Shown: piece by piece, positions 7,259 through 14,414 of the stretch
Layout of the letters: each line of letters starts with the position of its first letter
How positions within the stretch are numbered: position 1 is the stretch's first letter
Origin: Candidatus Heimdallarchaeota archaeon
Lineage (GTDB): Archaea > Asgardarchaeota > Heimdallarchaeia > Heimdallarchaeales > Kariarchaeaceae
Length of the DNA: 14,906 nucleotides
Assembly: GCA_015522385.1 (NCBI GenBank)
Contig: WAMJ01000227.1
Location: 1-14,906 of the forward strand
Reading direction: 5' to 3'
Translations under genes and position numbers: made by a program
Notes under the pieces: generated by a model
The model's input: only the letters and a program-made list of their open reading frames with translations
Databases searched by the model: none
What the model was told of the DNA's origin: nothing

Positions 7259-8758
7259 ATGACCAGTCAAAGATTTGTAGATTTCGCATCACAAATCCCC
7301 GAAACTCAGGTTATGCCAACCAGAGAAGAACTTGAAAAATTCGCAGCCCACCAGAATATCCCCAACGAGCTGGGAAACCCTCTCTTTCACTCAAGAATTT
7401 CTGCTCGGTCTGCACCATTCACCCATGTCCTCACTCCGGGTGACGAGGAGAATAAGAAGATTATTGACCAAGTCTTCGAGCATGTCAACCCCGAGAACTA
7501 CATTCTCATGAAGTTACAGATAGGTCAAAGCGAGGAAATTAAACTCTCCTGTTCCTTCCTCGTTGACAAGAGCAATGCTAACATCGCCCTAATGCTCGGA
7601 CACAACTTTTTCCATCGAGCAAAAGACTCGGAAGTGGACTCCGATATCAAGACCCTCTATGTCCCAGACTTCTTTGTTGATGGTGAGAGACGTGTGATCG
7701 TTGATCCCCAGGAGAGGATCACGTACGTCCTCGGGATAGATTATTATGGAGAAGCCAAGATGTCTCTTCTTAGGATGGCCATGCAGATAATGAGAGAGGA
7801 TCGTGGTGGGCTTGGGCTTCACGCGGGTTCCAAAGTGATCAAACTCCTGAAGGATGGGAAGGTAAAGGATCACGGGATGCTAATCTACGGACTCTCGGGT
7901 ACTGGAAAGACCACACTAACTTGTCATGATCACCATCTCAAGGATCCCGAAGGTGTGGTTATTCTCCAAGATGATATCAATCTCATCACCAGTGATGGAA
8001 GGGCATACGGTACCGAAGCTGGGTTTTACGTAAAATGTGACTCTTTCCCAGAACACGAGCTCTTGACCAGAGCCACCACCCGACCTGGGAATATCCTCGA
8101 AAATGTCTACGTAGACGAAAACGGGAAAATTGACTGGAAGAACTTCTCAATTTCAGCCAACACAAGAGCTGTTGTATCGAGAGACACAATCGACGGAACC
8201 GCTGATTATATCGACCTCCCCGAGTTAAACTTCATCCTGTACAACACCAGAAGAGCGGAGCTTCCACCAATCGGAAGACTAGTGAACCCATTACAGAGCG
8301 CAGGGTACTACGGTCTTGGTGAATCGATCATCACAAGTGCTGAGGACGCATCGCGTGCAGGAGAGGCAAAAAGAGTTGTTGGTTTTGACCCATTCATTCT
8401 GGGCGAAAAGTCAAAGAACATCAACAGAATGGCTGACATCATTGCTAACGTATCCAATCTCCAGTCTTTCGTTGTTAACACGGGATATGTGGGGGACGAA
8501 TCCAACAACATTGGAGTCGAGGACACATCCTACTTCCTCGAAGCTGCACTCAGGGGCAACATCGAGTGGGAACTTGATGAGGATCTTGGGTACGAGGTTC
8601 CGAAGACAGTTAATGGTAAACCACTAGGGAAATTTTCACCACGCGAGTATTATGGTGATACCAAGTATAAGCAGTTGATGGCGGATTTGAGGAAGGAGAG
8701 AAAAGCGTTCCTCAATCAGTATACAGGAATTCGAGAAGAAATTGTAAATTCGATCTAA
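7259..8758 (+). CDS. pckA: Phosphoenolpyruvate carboxykinase, ATP-type (divergent, short)
   Basis: This enzyme interconverts oxaloacetate + ATP and PEP + CO2 + ADP, the entry step to gluconeogenesis, in the cytosol. The ATP-type P-loop GLSGTGKTTL is at 211-220 and the second kinase motif is ILQDDINLI (235-243), with D238/D239 matching the E. coli metal-binding aspartates. R50 in SARSAPF fits E. coli R65, H188 in GLGLHAG fits H232, and R303 in SANTRAVV fits R333. In YYGEAKM (162-168) K167 fits K212, but the neighbouring metal-ligand lysine (K213) reads as methionine. At 499 residues it is shorter than the usual 520-540. GYYGLGESIITSAEDASRAG (349-368) also differs from the bacterial form, so this is a divergent branch. 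The start ATG at 7259 fits the promoter spacing. It appears to be a single-gene unit ending in a T-run. Confidence 0.9.
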   Translation: MTSQRFVDFASQIPETQVMPTREELEKFAAHQNIPNELGNPLFHSRISARSAPFTHVLTPGDEENKKIIDQVFEHVNPENYILMKLQIGQSEEIKLSCSFLVDKSNANIALMLGHNFFHRAKDSEVDSDIKTLYVPDFFVDGERRVIVDPQERITYVLGIDYYGEAKMSLLRMAMQIMREDRGGLGLHAGSKVIKLLKDGKVKDHGMLIYGLSGTGKTTLTCHDHHLKDPEGVVILQDDINLITSDGRAYGTEAGFYVKCDSFPEHELLTRATTRPGNILENVYVDENGKIDWKNFSISANTRAVVSRDTIDGTADYIDLPELNFILYNTRRAELPPIGRLVNPLQSAGYYGLGESIITSAEDASRAGEAKRVVGFDPFILGEKSKNINRMADIIANVSNLQSFVVNTGYVGDESNNIGVEDTSYFLEAALRGNIEWELDEDLGYEVPKTVNGKPLGKFSPREYYGDTKYKQLMADLRKERKAFLNQYTGIREEIVNSI

Positions 8759-8787
8759 GAGTTTCGTGTTCTCTCATATAATATATT

Positions 8788-8795
8788 GTTTTTTT
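8788..8795 (+). terminator. Possible T-run terminator after pckA
   Basis: A run of seven T (8789-8795) lies 30 bases after the pckA stop and is preceded by AT-rich ATATAATATATTG. Archaeal termination commonly uses such T-runs without a hairpin. The upstream AT stretch could instead serve as a promoter for the next gene. Confidence 0.35.
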
Positions 8796-8856
8796 GAAAA
8801 TACTGTGAAGAAGTTGGAACGTATTTCGTAGCTTTTTAAGACCTTGAGTTTTTGAT

Positions 8857-10272
8857 GTGAATTGGTGCACCAATTTGTCTAGAGTAATTACACATCTCAA
8901 AAAGGATATCTCCTCTTTGACTAGATACCACCCAGATGCCTCTAACAGGCTGTGCTTTCTCCTGGGTGCCCGGAATGCTATCTTCTTGATTAACAGTGTG
9001 AAAGATGCCCCAGAGTATATTTACTTTATTCTTAATGTAGCGGGTAAAGCCAAGGATATGGACGACGTCAAGAAGAGGGTTGAGAAGGAGGTCAGCATTC
9101 AAGGTTATGACTACGAGTTTAGACAGGATCTCGGTAATGTGATCGCCGTGAAGACAACCGATCGGCGGCAGCTCTTAGACCAGCAGATGAATGAAGATAG
9201 CTCTATCACAGAGAATAAATTCAAAATGGATCAGGCTAAACTTAGAGAGAGCGCTACAGTCATCGTTAAGCGAAATGCATCCATAAAGGCCTCACTTGGT
9301 GGATCGATCTACTCCACTGACATAATCTCAATGTCCAATGTTGTCGGCAAGCAGGATGTCGTTATCCAGAATATGCACTACGACATTGTAGGTTTTGGAA
9401 TTGCAGAGATGAGCGAGGAAGAGATTGAGCGATCTCCAGGAAGGATAGCAATTCGAACCTATGAAGGAAGATATGACATCTACAACTACAAGGAACAGAA
9501 ACGATACCAGAATGGAATGTACTCAGTCACAACTCTGCCCCGGATTCTCGGATTAAATGTCCTTAAATTCAAGAGAGACAAGGCTGCCAATATATTGGTC
9601 ATCTGTCAGGACGACGGAGAGATTGGAATAGCCCTTTTGAAAAAGGCACCAGAAAGTTCTAAGGTGACTTTTCTGCTTAATGATCCTGAGCACAAGAGCA
9701 GAATTGAAGCTAACATCAGACGATTGGACGCAGATGCGGACAGAATAAACTACATTGATACATCCCTCACTGCGTACTCGAAGAGTAGACCAAAAGAAAA
9801 GTACACACATGTCTTTGCAGAGTTCAAGTCAAGTGAATCAGGCATGCGTCCCAACCCATTCTTTGACTTCGAAGAGAATGAGATCATTAATTTCGCACGA
9901 GCGCAATTCCAAGGGGTAAGGGCTCTTGCTCTGATCTGCGAGAACGAGGCACAAATTTCGTACGTCTCTCACTCCTTGGATCCCACTGAGAACCAAGAAA
10001 TCGTTGTGCAGAATTTCAGACAGGGGAATTTCTCCCCCCTTATTCTCAATGAGGAGTATCTCAAAACATATCCCCAAGAGATCTACGTGATCCCTGAAAT
10101 ACCCTCTGTGAGTCAGGGTGGAGTTATTGATGCCCAGAAGATGAGGAATGAGGAGAAGTACAAGTCATGCTGGCTAGGAATTGATGCTATTAAGCACAAG
10201 TCCCACGCGGGATTCGTTGCCTATTTTGAATTCCTCAGCAGAAGAGGTGGAAAGAAAAAGCGACGCACCTAA
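8857..10272 (+). CDS. NSUN6-like PUA plus RNA cytosine-C5 methyltransferase homologue, apparently catalytically dead
   Basis: The layout matches archaeal and eukaryotic NSUN (Nol1/Nop2/Sun) proteins with an internal PUA domain, best NSUN6. It has an N-terminal RNA-binding fold (~20-110), PUA (~132-203, ending GIAEMSEEEIERSPGRIAIR), the linker YQNGMYSVTTLPRILGLNVL (217-236), a Rossmann domain with motif I at 246-256, motif IV at 318-333, motif VI at 367-381 and the closing strand HAGFVAYFEF (450-459). The key residues are gone: motif I reads ILVICQDDGEIG instead of LDLCAAPGGKT, DAPCSGxG reads AEFKSSESGM before RPN, and YSTCSL reads YVSHSLDPTEN. Both catalytic cysteines and the SAM loop are therefore missing, while the reading frame is intact. 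It ends in a basic tail GGKKKRR, as for RNA binding. A likely role is a non-catalytic tRNA/rRNA-binding protein (inference). The GTG start at 8857 is uncertain: an in-frame stop lies at 8845 and the first internal ATG is at residue 68. Confidence 0.8.
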   Translation: MNWCTNLSRVITHLKKDISSLTRYHPDASNRLCFLLGARNAIFLINSVKDAPEYIYFILNVAGKAKDMDDVKKRVEKEVSIQGYDYEFRQDLGNVIAVKTTDRRQLLDQQMNEDSSITENKFKMDQAKLRESATVIVKRNASIKASLGGSIYSTDIISMSNVVGKQDVVIQNMHYDIVGFGIAEMSEEEIERSPGRIAIRTYEGRYDIYNYKEQKRYQNGMYSVTTLPRILGLNVLKFKRDKAANILVICQDDGEIGIALLKKAPESSKVTFLLNDPEHKSRIEANIRRLDADADRINYIDTSLTAYSKSRPKEKYTHVFAEFKSSESGMRPNPFFDFEENEIINFARAQFQGVRALALICENEAQISYVSHSLDPTENQEIVVQNFRQGNFSPLILNEEYLKTYPQEIYVIPEIPSVSQGGVIDAQKMRNEEKYKSCWLGIDAIKHKSHAGFVAYFEFLSRRGGKKKRRT

Positions 10273-10288
10273 GCGATAATTATAACTG

Positions 10289-10296
10289 TATTAAAA
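10289..10296 (+). promoter_or_regulatory. TATA box for the 235-residue gene and lysS
   Basis: TATTAAAA is centred 27 bp before the ATG at 10320, only 17 bp past the stop of the NSUN6-like gene. The spacing fits a leaderless mRNA that would carry both the 235-residue gene and lysS. It suggests these are transcribed separately from the gene before them. Confidence 0.5.
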
Positions 10297-10319
10297 TAGA
10301 AGAAGGATAATCTCCAAAT

Positions 10320-11027
10320 ATGCAATTTGATCGTGTCACCTCCAATTACAAAGCGTTCTTGGAGAACATCTTGAAGAAGCGGTACAATCAGGAAGAATTG
10401 CAGAAGAGTATCGCCCTGTACATCGAGAACATTGAGGTGGGAGCGGACCTATACTCGATCAAAATCAAGGGGAAGGATTTCGGATTCTTCATCTCATCAA
10501 CCCAAACTATCCCAGACTTTGACGACACAAAAATCAAGGTATTGGTGATTGAGGTAATTGAGACGGTACCGGAGGTAGAACTCGATCTACCTGATTTCAG
10601 CGAGAAGTTCGCACATCAAATTGTCAAATTCGCCAAGCAGGTCAATCTCAAGAATATCGAGATGATAATTGAGAGGGAGAATTCATGGATGATACCAGGC
10701 CTGTCCAAGGCAGAGTTCAAATGCGTAGACGTAAACATGGAGAAGGTTCTTCCAGAACCAAACAATATAGGTGACGTGCTAGATCTCATCCACCAGACGT
10801 TCACCGTACCCGTCATAATCCAAGTGCTCTTTCAGAAGGATGGTAATCTGACCAATGAGTTTATGGAGACGCTCGAGGAAGCTAATGCATTCATGGAGAA
10901 CGGTTGGATACCATGGGCGGTTCAAGTTACTTACGATACCGAAGATGAAGACTTGGAGAAAATCTTGAAAGAATCAGACAGTGTTATGCACTGGGACGAT
11001 ATAGTCTACAATTTCTCTTACAGGTAG
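10320..11027 (+). CDS. Unknown acidic 235-residue protein in an operon with lysS
   Basis: I do not recognise this protein. It is soluble (no signal peptide or membrane segment), acidic, and appears as mixed alpha/beta. A helical N-terminus (YKAFLENILKKRYNQEELQK) is followed by strand-rich segments (ADLYSIKIKGKDFGFFIS, IKVLVIEVIETVPEVELDLP), then helix-strand alternation (FAHQIVKFAKQVNLKNIEMI; VPVIIQVLFQKDGNLTNEFM) and an acidic C-terminus (TEDEDLEKILKESD). It has a single cysteine and no recognisable catalytic signature. The ATG at 10320 is supported by the TATA box 27 bp upstream. Its stop lies five bases before the lysS start, so the two are almost certainly co-transcribed. A role in tRNA charging or translation is suggested only by that linkage. 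Confidence 0.8.
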   Translation: MQFDRVTSNYKAFLENILKKRYNQEELQKSIALYIENIEVGADLYSIKIKGKDFGFFISSTQTIPDFDDTKIKVLVIEVIETVPEVELDLPDFSEKFAHQIVKFAKQVNLKNIEMIIERENSWMIPGLSKAEFKCVDVNMEKVLPEPNNIGDVLDLIHQTFTVPVIIQVLFQKDGNLTNEFMETLEEANAFMENGWIPWAVQVTYDTEDEDLEKILKESDSVMHWDDIVYNFSYR

Positions 11028-11032
11028 ATAGT

Positions 11033-12625
11033 ATGAAAGACGACACAACACAGCACTGGTCAAAGACCATCGCGGAAGAAGCGATTAACAGGATGGGAGA
11101 GAGACAAAGGATATGTGGAGGATGGTCACCCTCAGGGATCTTCCACGTGGGAAATGCAAGGGAGATGATCACCTGCAATGCATTCAATAGGATGCTCAAG
11201 ATGAGATCAGCAGACTCGGAGTTTATCTTTGTCATTGATGACACCGATCCTTTGGACAAGATACCAAAGATTTTCAAGAAATATACTAATGTCCTGAAGC
11301 CCTACCTTGGTCATCCGATTAACAGGGTTCCAGACCCAACAGGAGAGTATGAATCTTATGCCGAGTATTTCGCGAGCGGGATCATCAAATCAGCTAATGA
11401 CTGGGGTATTGCGGTAAAGTTTATCCGGGCTTCTGAGCTCTACAAAGCCGGAAAATATGACAAGTACCTCAAGCTGTACCTCGAAAAGGAAGATACTATT
11501 CAGGAAATAATGGAAGAGATTTCGGGCTCACCACTAAAGGGTTTCTTCAATGTAATCTGCGAGGGATGCGGAAACCTAAAGACTACCCAGATCACCGATT
11601 CTTCAGATATCAACAGCATCAAGTATATCTGCAAGACCGACAGAATGTACAAGGGATGTGACTTCGAGGGCACGACTAGTATTGAGGATCGACAGTGGAA
11701 GCTGAAATGGAGACTTGACTGGCCCGCTCGTCAGTCATTCCTCGGGGTCACAATCGAACCAGCTGGTAAAGACCACGCAGCTGATGGAGGATCTATTGAC
11801 ACCACTATTGCGATCCACGAGAGGGTGTTCGGGAAACCAGGACCACTCATGCCAGGTTACGGTTTTATTGTCATGAAAGGAAAGAAAATGTCAGGGAGCA
11901 AGGATGGCATTCCCGCAGCTAACTTGATCAACTTCATGGATCCGTATAGCTTCCTCTTCATGGTCTACAGGAACAACCAGAGACGAGATATCGAGTTCAA
12001 ATTGGAGACGGGTGAGTATGGAGACCTCTCCGATGAATTTGTTGCCATCCGCAGGGCGATGAACGGTAAGGAATTTTATGGAACAGACAAGGAATTCGAG
12101 AAGCTTAAGGTCGCGGCCCAACTCGCCCTACCCGAAGATCTCTATTCCGTCATTCCAGCTAATATCAAGTTCTCAGAACTGGCTTTACTCTACCAGACAA
12201 ACTTCAAGGACAAGAGTAAGCTCATTAATAAGTTGAGAGCATTGGGTAAGCTCACCGATGAGGATGACCCTGAAGAGCTGAATCAACGGATTGATCGTAT
12301 TGGATACTGGTTGGAGAACTTAGCACCCGATTCTATGAAGTTCGAGATTCTTACCTCAGCCCCTGAAAATATCAGTGACTTTTGGAATGAGAAGATATGC
12401 GCAATTTGGAAGAAAGTGCTGACAACCACCCCAGATAACATAGACAACAAAGAGTTCCTTAATCACCTCCGAGAGATTACCAAAGAACAAAATGCAGAGA
12501 TCAAGCCTGTTTTCAAAGCATTTTACCAACTACTTCTTGGAAAGAACGTGGGCCCTAACGCGGCTGGTCTTGTAGATTCACTGGGGAGGGCAGAATTGCT
12601 CAAGAAAATAGAAGCAATTTGCTAA
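11033..12625 (+). CDS. lysS: Lysyl-tRNA synthetase, class I
   Basis: Charges tRNA-Lys with lysine using ATP. The class I (archaeal-type) enzyme is identified by the HIGH-type motif SGIFHVGNARE (34-44) near the N-terminus and the KMSKS-type motif KGKKMSGSKDG (282-292). Between them lies a cysteine cluster C176-x2-C179 with C200 and C209 that looks like a zinc-binding insertion. Motifs around GGWSPSG (29-35), WRLDWPARQ (226-233) and GKDHAADGGS (245-254) are typical of the family. Beyond the KMSKS loop is a helical anticodon-binding region that ends the 530-residue protein at normal length. The ATG at 11033 follows the upstream stop by five bases, with a weak GGT purine stretch but no strong ribosome-binding site, so it is probably translated by coupling. 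No class II lysyl-tRNA synthetase is seen here. Confidence 0.97.
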   Translation: MKDDTTQHWSKTIAEEAINRMGERQRICGGWSPSGIFHVGNAREMITCNAFNRMLKMRSADSEFIFVIDDTDPLDKIPKIFKKYTNVLKPYLGHPINRVPDPTGEYESYAEYFASGIIKSANDWGIAVKFIRASELYKAGKYDKYLKLYLEKEDTIQEIMEEISGSPLKGFFNVICEGCGNLKTTQITDSSDINSIKYICKTDRMYKGCDFEGTTSIEDRQWKLKWRLDWPARQSFLGVTIEPAGKDHAADGGSIDTTIAIHERVFGKPGPLMPGYGFIVMKGKKMSGSKDGIPAANLINFMDPYSFLFMVYRNNQRRDIEFKLETGEYGDLSDEFVAIRRAMNGKEFYGTDKEFEKLKVAAQLALPEDLYSVIPANIKFSELALLYQTNFKDKSKLINKLRALGKLTDEDDPEELNQRIDRIGYWLENLAPDSMKFEILTSAPENISDFWNEKICAIWKKVLTTTPDNIDNKEFLNHLREITKEQNAEIKPVFKAFYQLLLGKNVGPNAAGLVDSLGRAELLKKIEAIC

Positions 12626-12757
12626 CACTGTACTCAATCAATTCTAGCTTTCTCGACAGGTACAAGTACCACCCGGAACAAATAGTTTGGATAATGCATA
12701 CACTCAATATTCCTAGATTCTAAGACTAAGGTAAATTCCAGACATCATCTCAAATAT

Positions 12758-12789
12758 TGCGCATAACCCAAAGTGCGCGCCTCAGCGCT
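12758..12789. repeat. Second, smaller GCGC motif cluster upstream of a promoter
   Basis: TGCGCA (12758-12763), TGCGCGC (12774-12780) and AGCGCT (12784-12789) lie 16 and 10 bp apart in an AT-rich 244 bp intergenic region (12626-12869). They have the same core and a similar spacing to the large array at 2903-3266. The last motif is 15 bp from a TATA-like box, which suits an operator position. The rest of this intergenic region shows only a short palindromic GGTACAAGTACC (12659-12670) and no gene. Confidence 0.6.
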
Positions 12790-12803
12790 AATTACGGTAA
12801 AAG

Positions 12804-12811
12804 TATATTAA
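12804..12811 (+). promoter_or_regulatory. Candidate TATA box for the small cysteine-rich gene
   Basis: TATATTAA is preceded by the purine-rich BRE-like GTAAAAG. It predicts a transcript start near 12833 and a leader of about 37 nt before the ATG at 12870, so unlike its neighbours this gene would have a real 5' UTR. A GGAG (12866-12869) directly abuts the start. The GCGC motif cluster lies just upstream. Confidence 0.5.
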
Positions 12812-12869
12812 TTTTGGCGGGGTACATGTAAAAATCAAGGCTTAGACAGGGTGATTTACGCTACAGGAG

Positions 12870-13220
12870 ATGATGAACGAAAAGTTTTATAACGAGTTTC
12901 AAAGACTTTTGTATATCATGGTAAAAGGCATGGACGAGTGGAAATGGTTCACAGAGCCTTCAGAATTAGATTTCACATGTCAGAATTTATCCTGCAATTT
13001 CAGGTTTTCCCCACGGTTGTCCGACAAGATGAAAAAATATGTACAGATCAGTGAAGGTACTGCTATCGTAAGGCATTCCAATTTCCTTTGTCCCTCCTGC
13101 CTTACCCTTTACAAGGGAGTCATACTGTCTGTGTGCAATCAATTGGGAAAATCAGAGGATATAATGTTCCTGAATGTGCCTACTATCCTTAAGTATGGAA
13201 AACAAATAGTAGCTTCCTGA
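12870..13220 (+). CDS. Small cysteine-rich protein, possible zinc ribbon, unknown function
   Basis: The family is not recognised. The 116 residues contain two cysteine pairs, C37-x4-C42 (FTCQNLSCNF) and C74-x2-C77 (FLCPSCLTLY), 31 residues apart, which would fit a single zinc-ribbon-like site; C89 is extra. The N-terminus is helical and rich in aromatic residues (KGMDEWKWF), and the C-terminus is plain. There is no signal peptide or membrane segment. Two adjacent ATGs (12870, 12873) compete. The GGAG ending at 12869 is too close to the first for a normal Shine-Dalgarno site and only three bases from the second. Base composition is more AT-rich than its neighbours. It is preceded by the second GCGC cluster and followed by an 83 bp gap before the coiled-coil membrane gene, so it is probably its own unit. 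Confidence 0.7.
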   Translation: MMNEKFYNEFQRLLYIMVKGMDEWKWFTEPSELDFTCQNLSCNFRFSPRLSDKMKKYVQISEGTAIVRHSNFLCPSCLTLYKGVILSVCNQLGKSEDIMFLNVPTILKYGKQIVAS

Positions 13221-13303
13221 CATAATTATTTTGTGAAAAATTTCGCTCATCATTTCAGTTCTCTCGAAGGGTTTAACTTCTAACTACCTATAGCTAGTTA
13301 AGG

Positions 13304-14365
13304 ATGGCAGACCCGGCGGTAGTTGTACTATTCATCGTTGTGTTCATTGGCTTCTGGCTGGTGAACTACCTACTCCAAAGAAAGAAAGCAAGGAACAGTC
13401 TCACTCGAATCGAGACAACATACGGAACCCTGAAAGTATTCTCAGGAGTGTTCATGGGGTTAGGTTTCGCGTACTTACTAGAGGGTAATCTCACCTCTGA
13501 AGATATAACTAATCAGGGAGCGTTCAAGTTCTTCGCATCTCTTCCAGGTATCATATTAATTCTGGGTCTTGGATTCCTCTTGTACTTCATGTCCACCTCT
13601 GTCTTGGGTGAAAACATATTCAGACCGGTAAGGGAGTTCGGAACCTCGTCCTCGGTATTTGGGAAGAAGACATCTTACCTGAATCTTCCAGAAACAGGTG
13701 CAGCGGAAATGATCGAGTTTGCCCACAACTTTAACTCCAACACTCTTGATCTTGCCAATAGGATCAGTATAGTCAACGTCCACATTGATAATTTAGAGCA
13801 GATAATACCGGGCATAACAACTGTTTTCAACAAGGTCAATCCAGCCATTGAAAGTGTAGAGAGCCTTATCCATCAGATCGAAGAAATCCAAATAGGAGTC
13901 AATAACGAACTTGTTGCCAACACCACACTGACTGAGAAGGGAGAGGAGATCAAAGCTGCTCTTGACCAAACGATCTTCGATATGATCAGCCAGCTCAATG
14001 AATCGTATGAGATGCTCAACCTTCTAACGATCAACATCGCTATCGAAGCTGCCAACAATGACAATGAGGCATTTCTCAAGATCGCAGAACAGAGCAGGGA
14101 GTTTTACAAGGGATTTGAAAACTTTTCAGAGCAGATTAGTAGGAAATTTGTAGACCTTGAGAGAGCATTTGGAAACACCATTGATGCCTTCAAAGAGGGC
14201 ATTAAGTCCAAATCATACGACATTAACCTTCTCCAGGATGGAATCATGACCTCGAAGAAACAACTCAGAGACATTGACAAGATCTCTGGTGAGATGGATT
14301 CTCTAAAAAGGACGATTGAGGATCACATCCATAAAATCCGCAAGGACTTCCCAACAGATTACTAA
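13304..14365 (+). CDS. Membrane protein with chemoreceptor-like cytoplasmic coiled coil
   Basis: Three hydrophobic segments lie near residues 5-24, 44-60 and 80-97. They are followed by about 250 residues of mostly helical, coiled-coil-prone sequence ending without another membrane segment. At about 236-266 the sequence EMLNLLTINIAIEAANNDNE, followed by AFLKIAEQSRE, strongly recalls the hairpin tip of methyl-accepting chemotaxis proteins (INLLALNAAIEAARAGE...GFAVVAEEVRKL). The glutamate-alanine helix is kept, but the tip arginine and the glycine-rich turn used to bind CheA/CheW are absent. Heptads continue on both sides (130-232, 267-345). No extracellular sensor domain, HAMP signature or che gene is visible. 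It may be a receptor-derived membrane organiser or sensor with a different partner (inference). The ATG at 13304 is followed immediately by the first hydrophobic segment. A remote, purely structural coiled coil is the alternative. Confidence 0.75.
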   Translation: MADPAVVVLFIVVFIGFWLVNYLLQRKKARNSLTRIETTYGTLKVFSGVFMGLGFAYLLEGNLTSEDITNQGAFKFFASLPGIILILGLGFLLYFMSTSVLGENIFRPVREFGTSSSVFGKKTSYLNLPETGAAEMIEFAHNFNSNTLDLANRISIVNVHIDNLEQIIPGITTVFNKVNPAIESVESLIHQIEEIQIGVNNELVANTTLTEKGEEIKAALDQTIFDMISQLNESYEMLNLLTINIAIEAANNDNEAFLKIAEQSREFYKGFENFSEQISRKFVDLERAFGNTIDAFKEGIKSKSYDINLLQDGIMTSKKQLRDIDKISGEMDSLKRTIEDHIHKIRKDFPTDY

Positions 14366-14414
14366 TCCTGTACTTGATCAGATAATCTAAATGTTCATTG
14401 CCGACTCACACTAT

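Noticed and set aside
12659..12670. GGTACAAGTACC hairpin as a terminator for lysS
   Set aside because: The two-base loop is too small for a stable hairpin and no T-run follows it.
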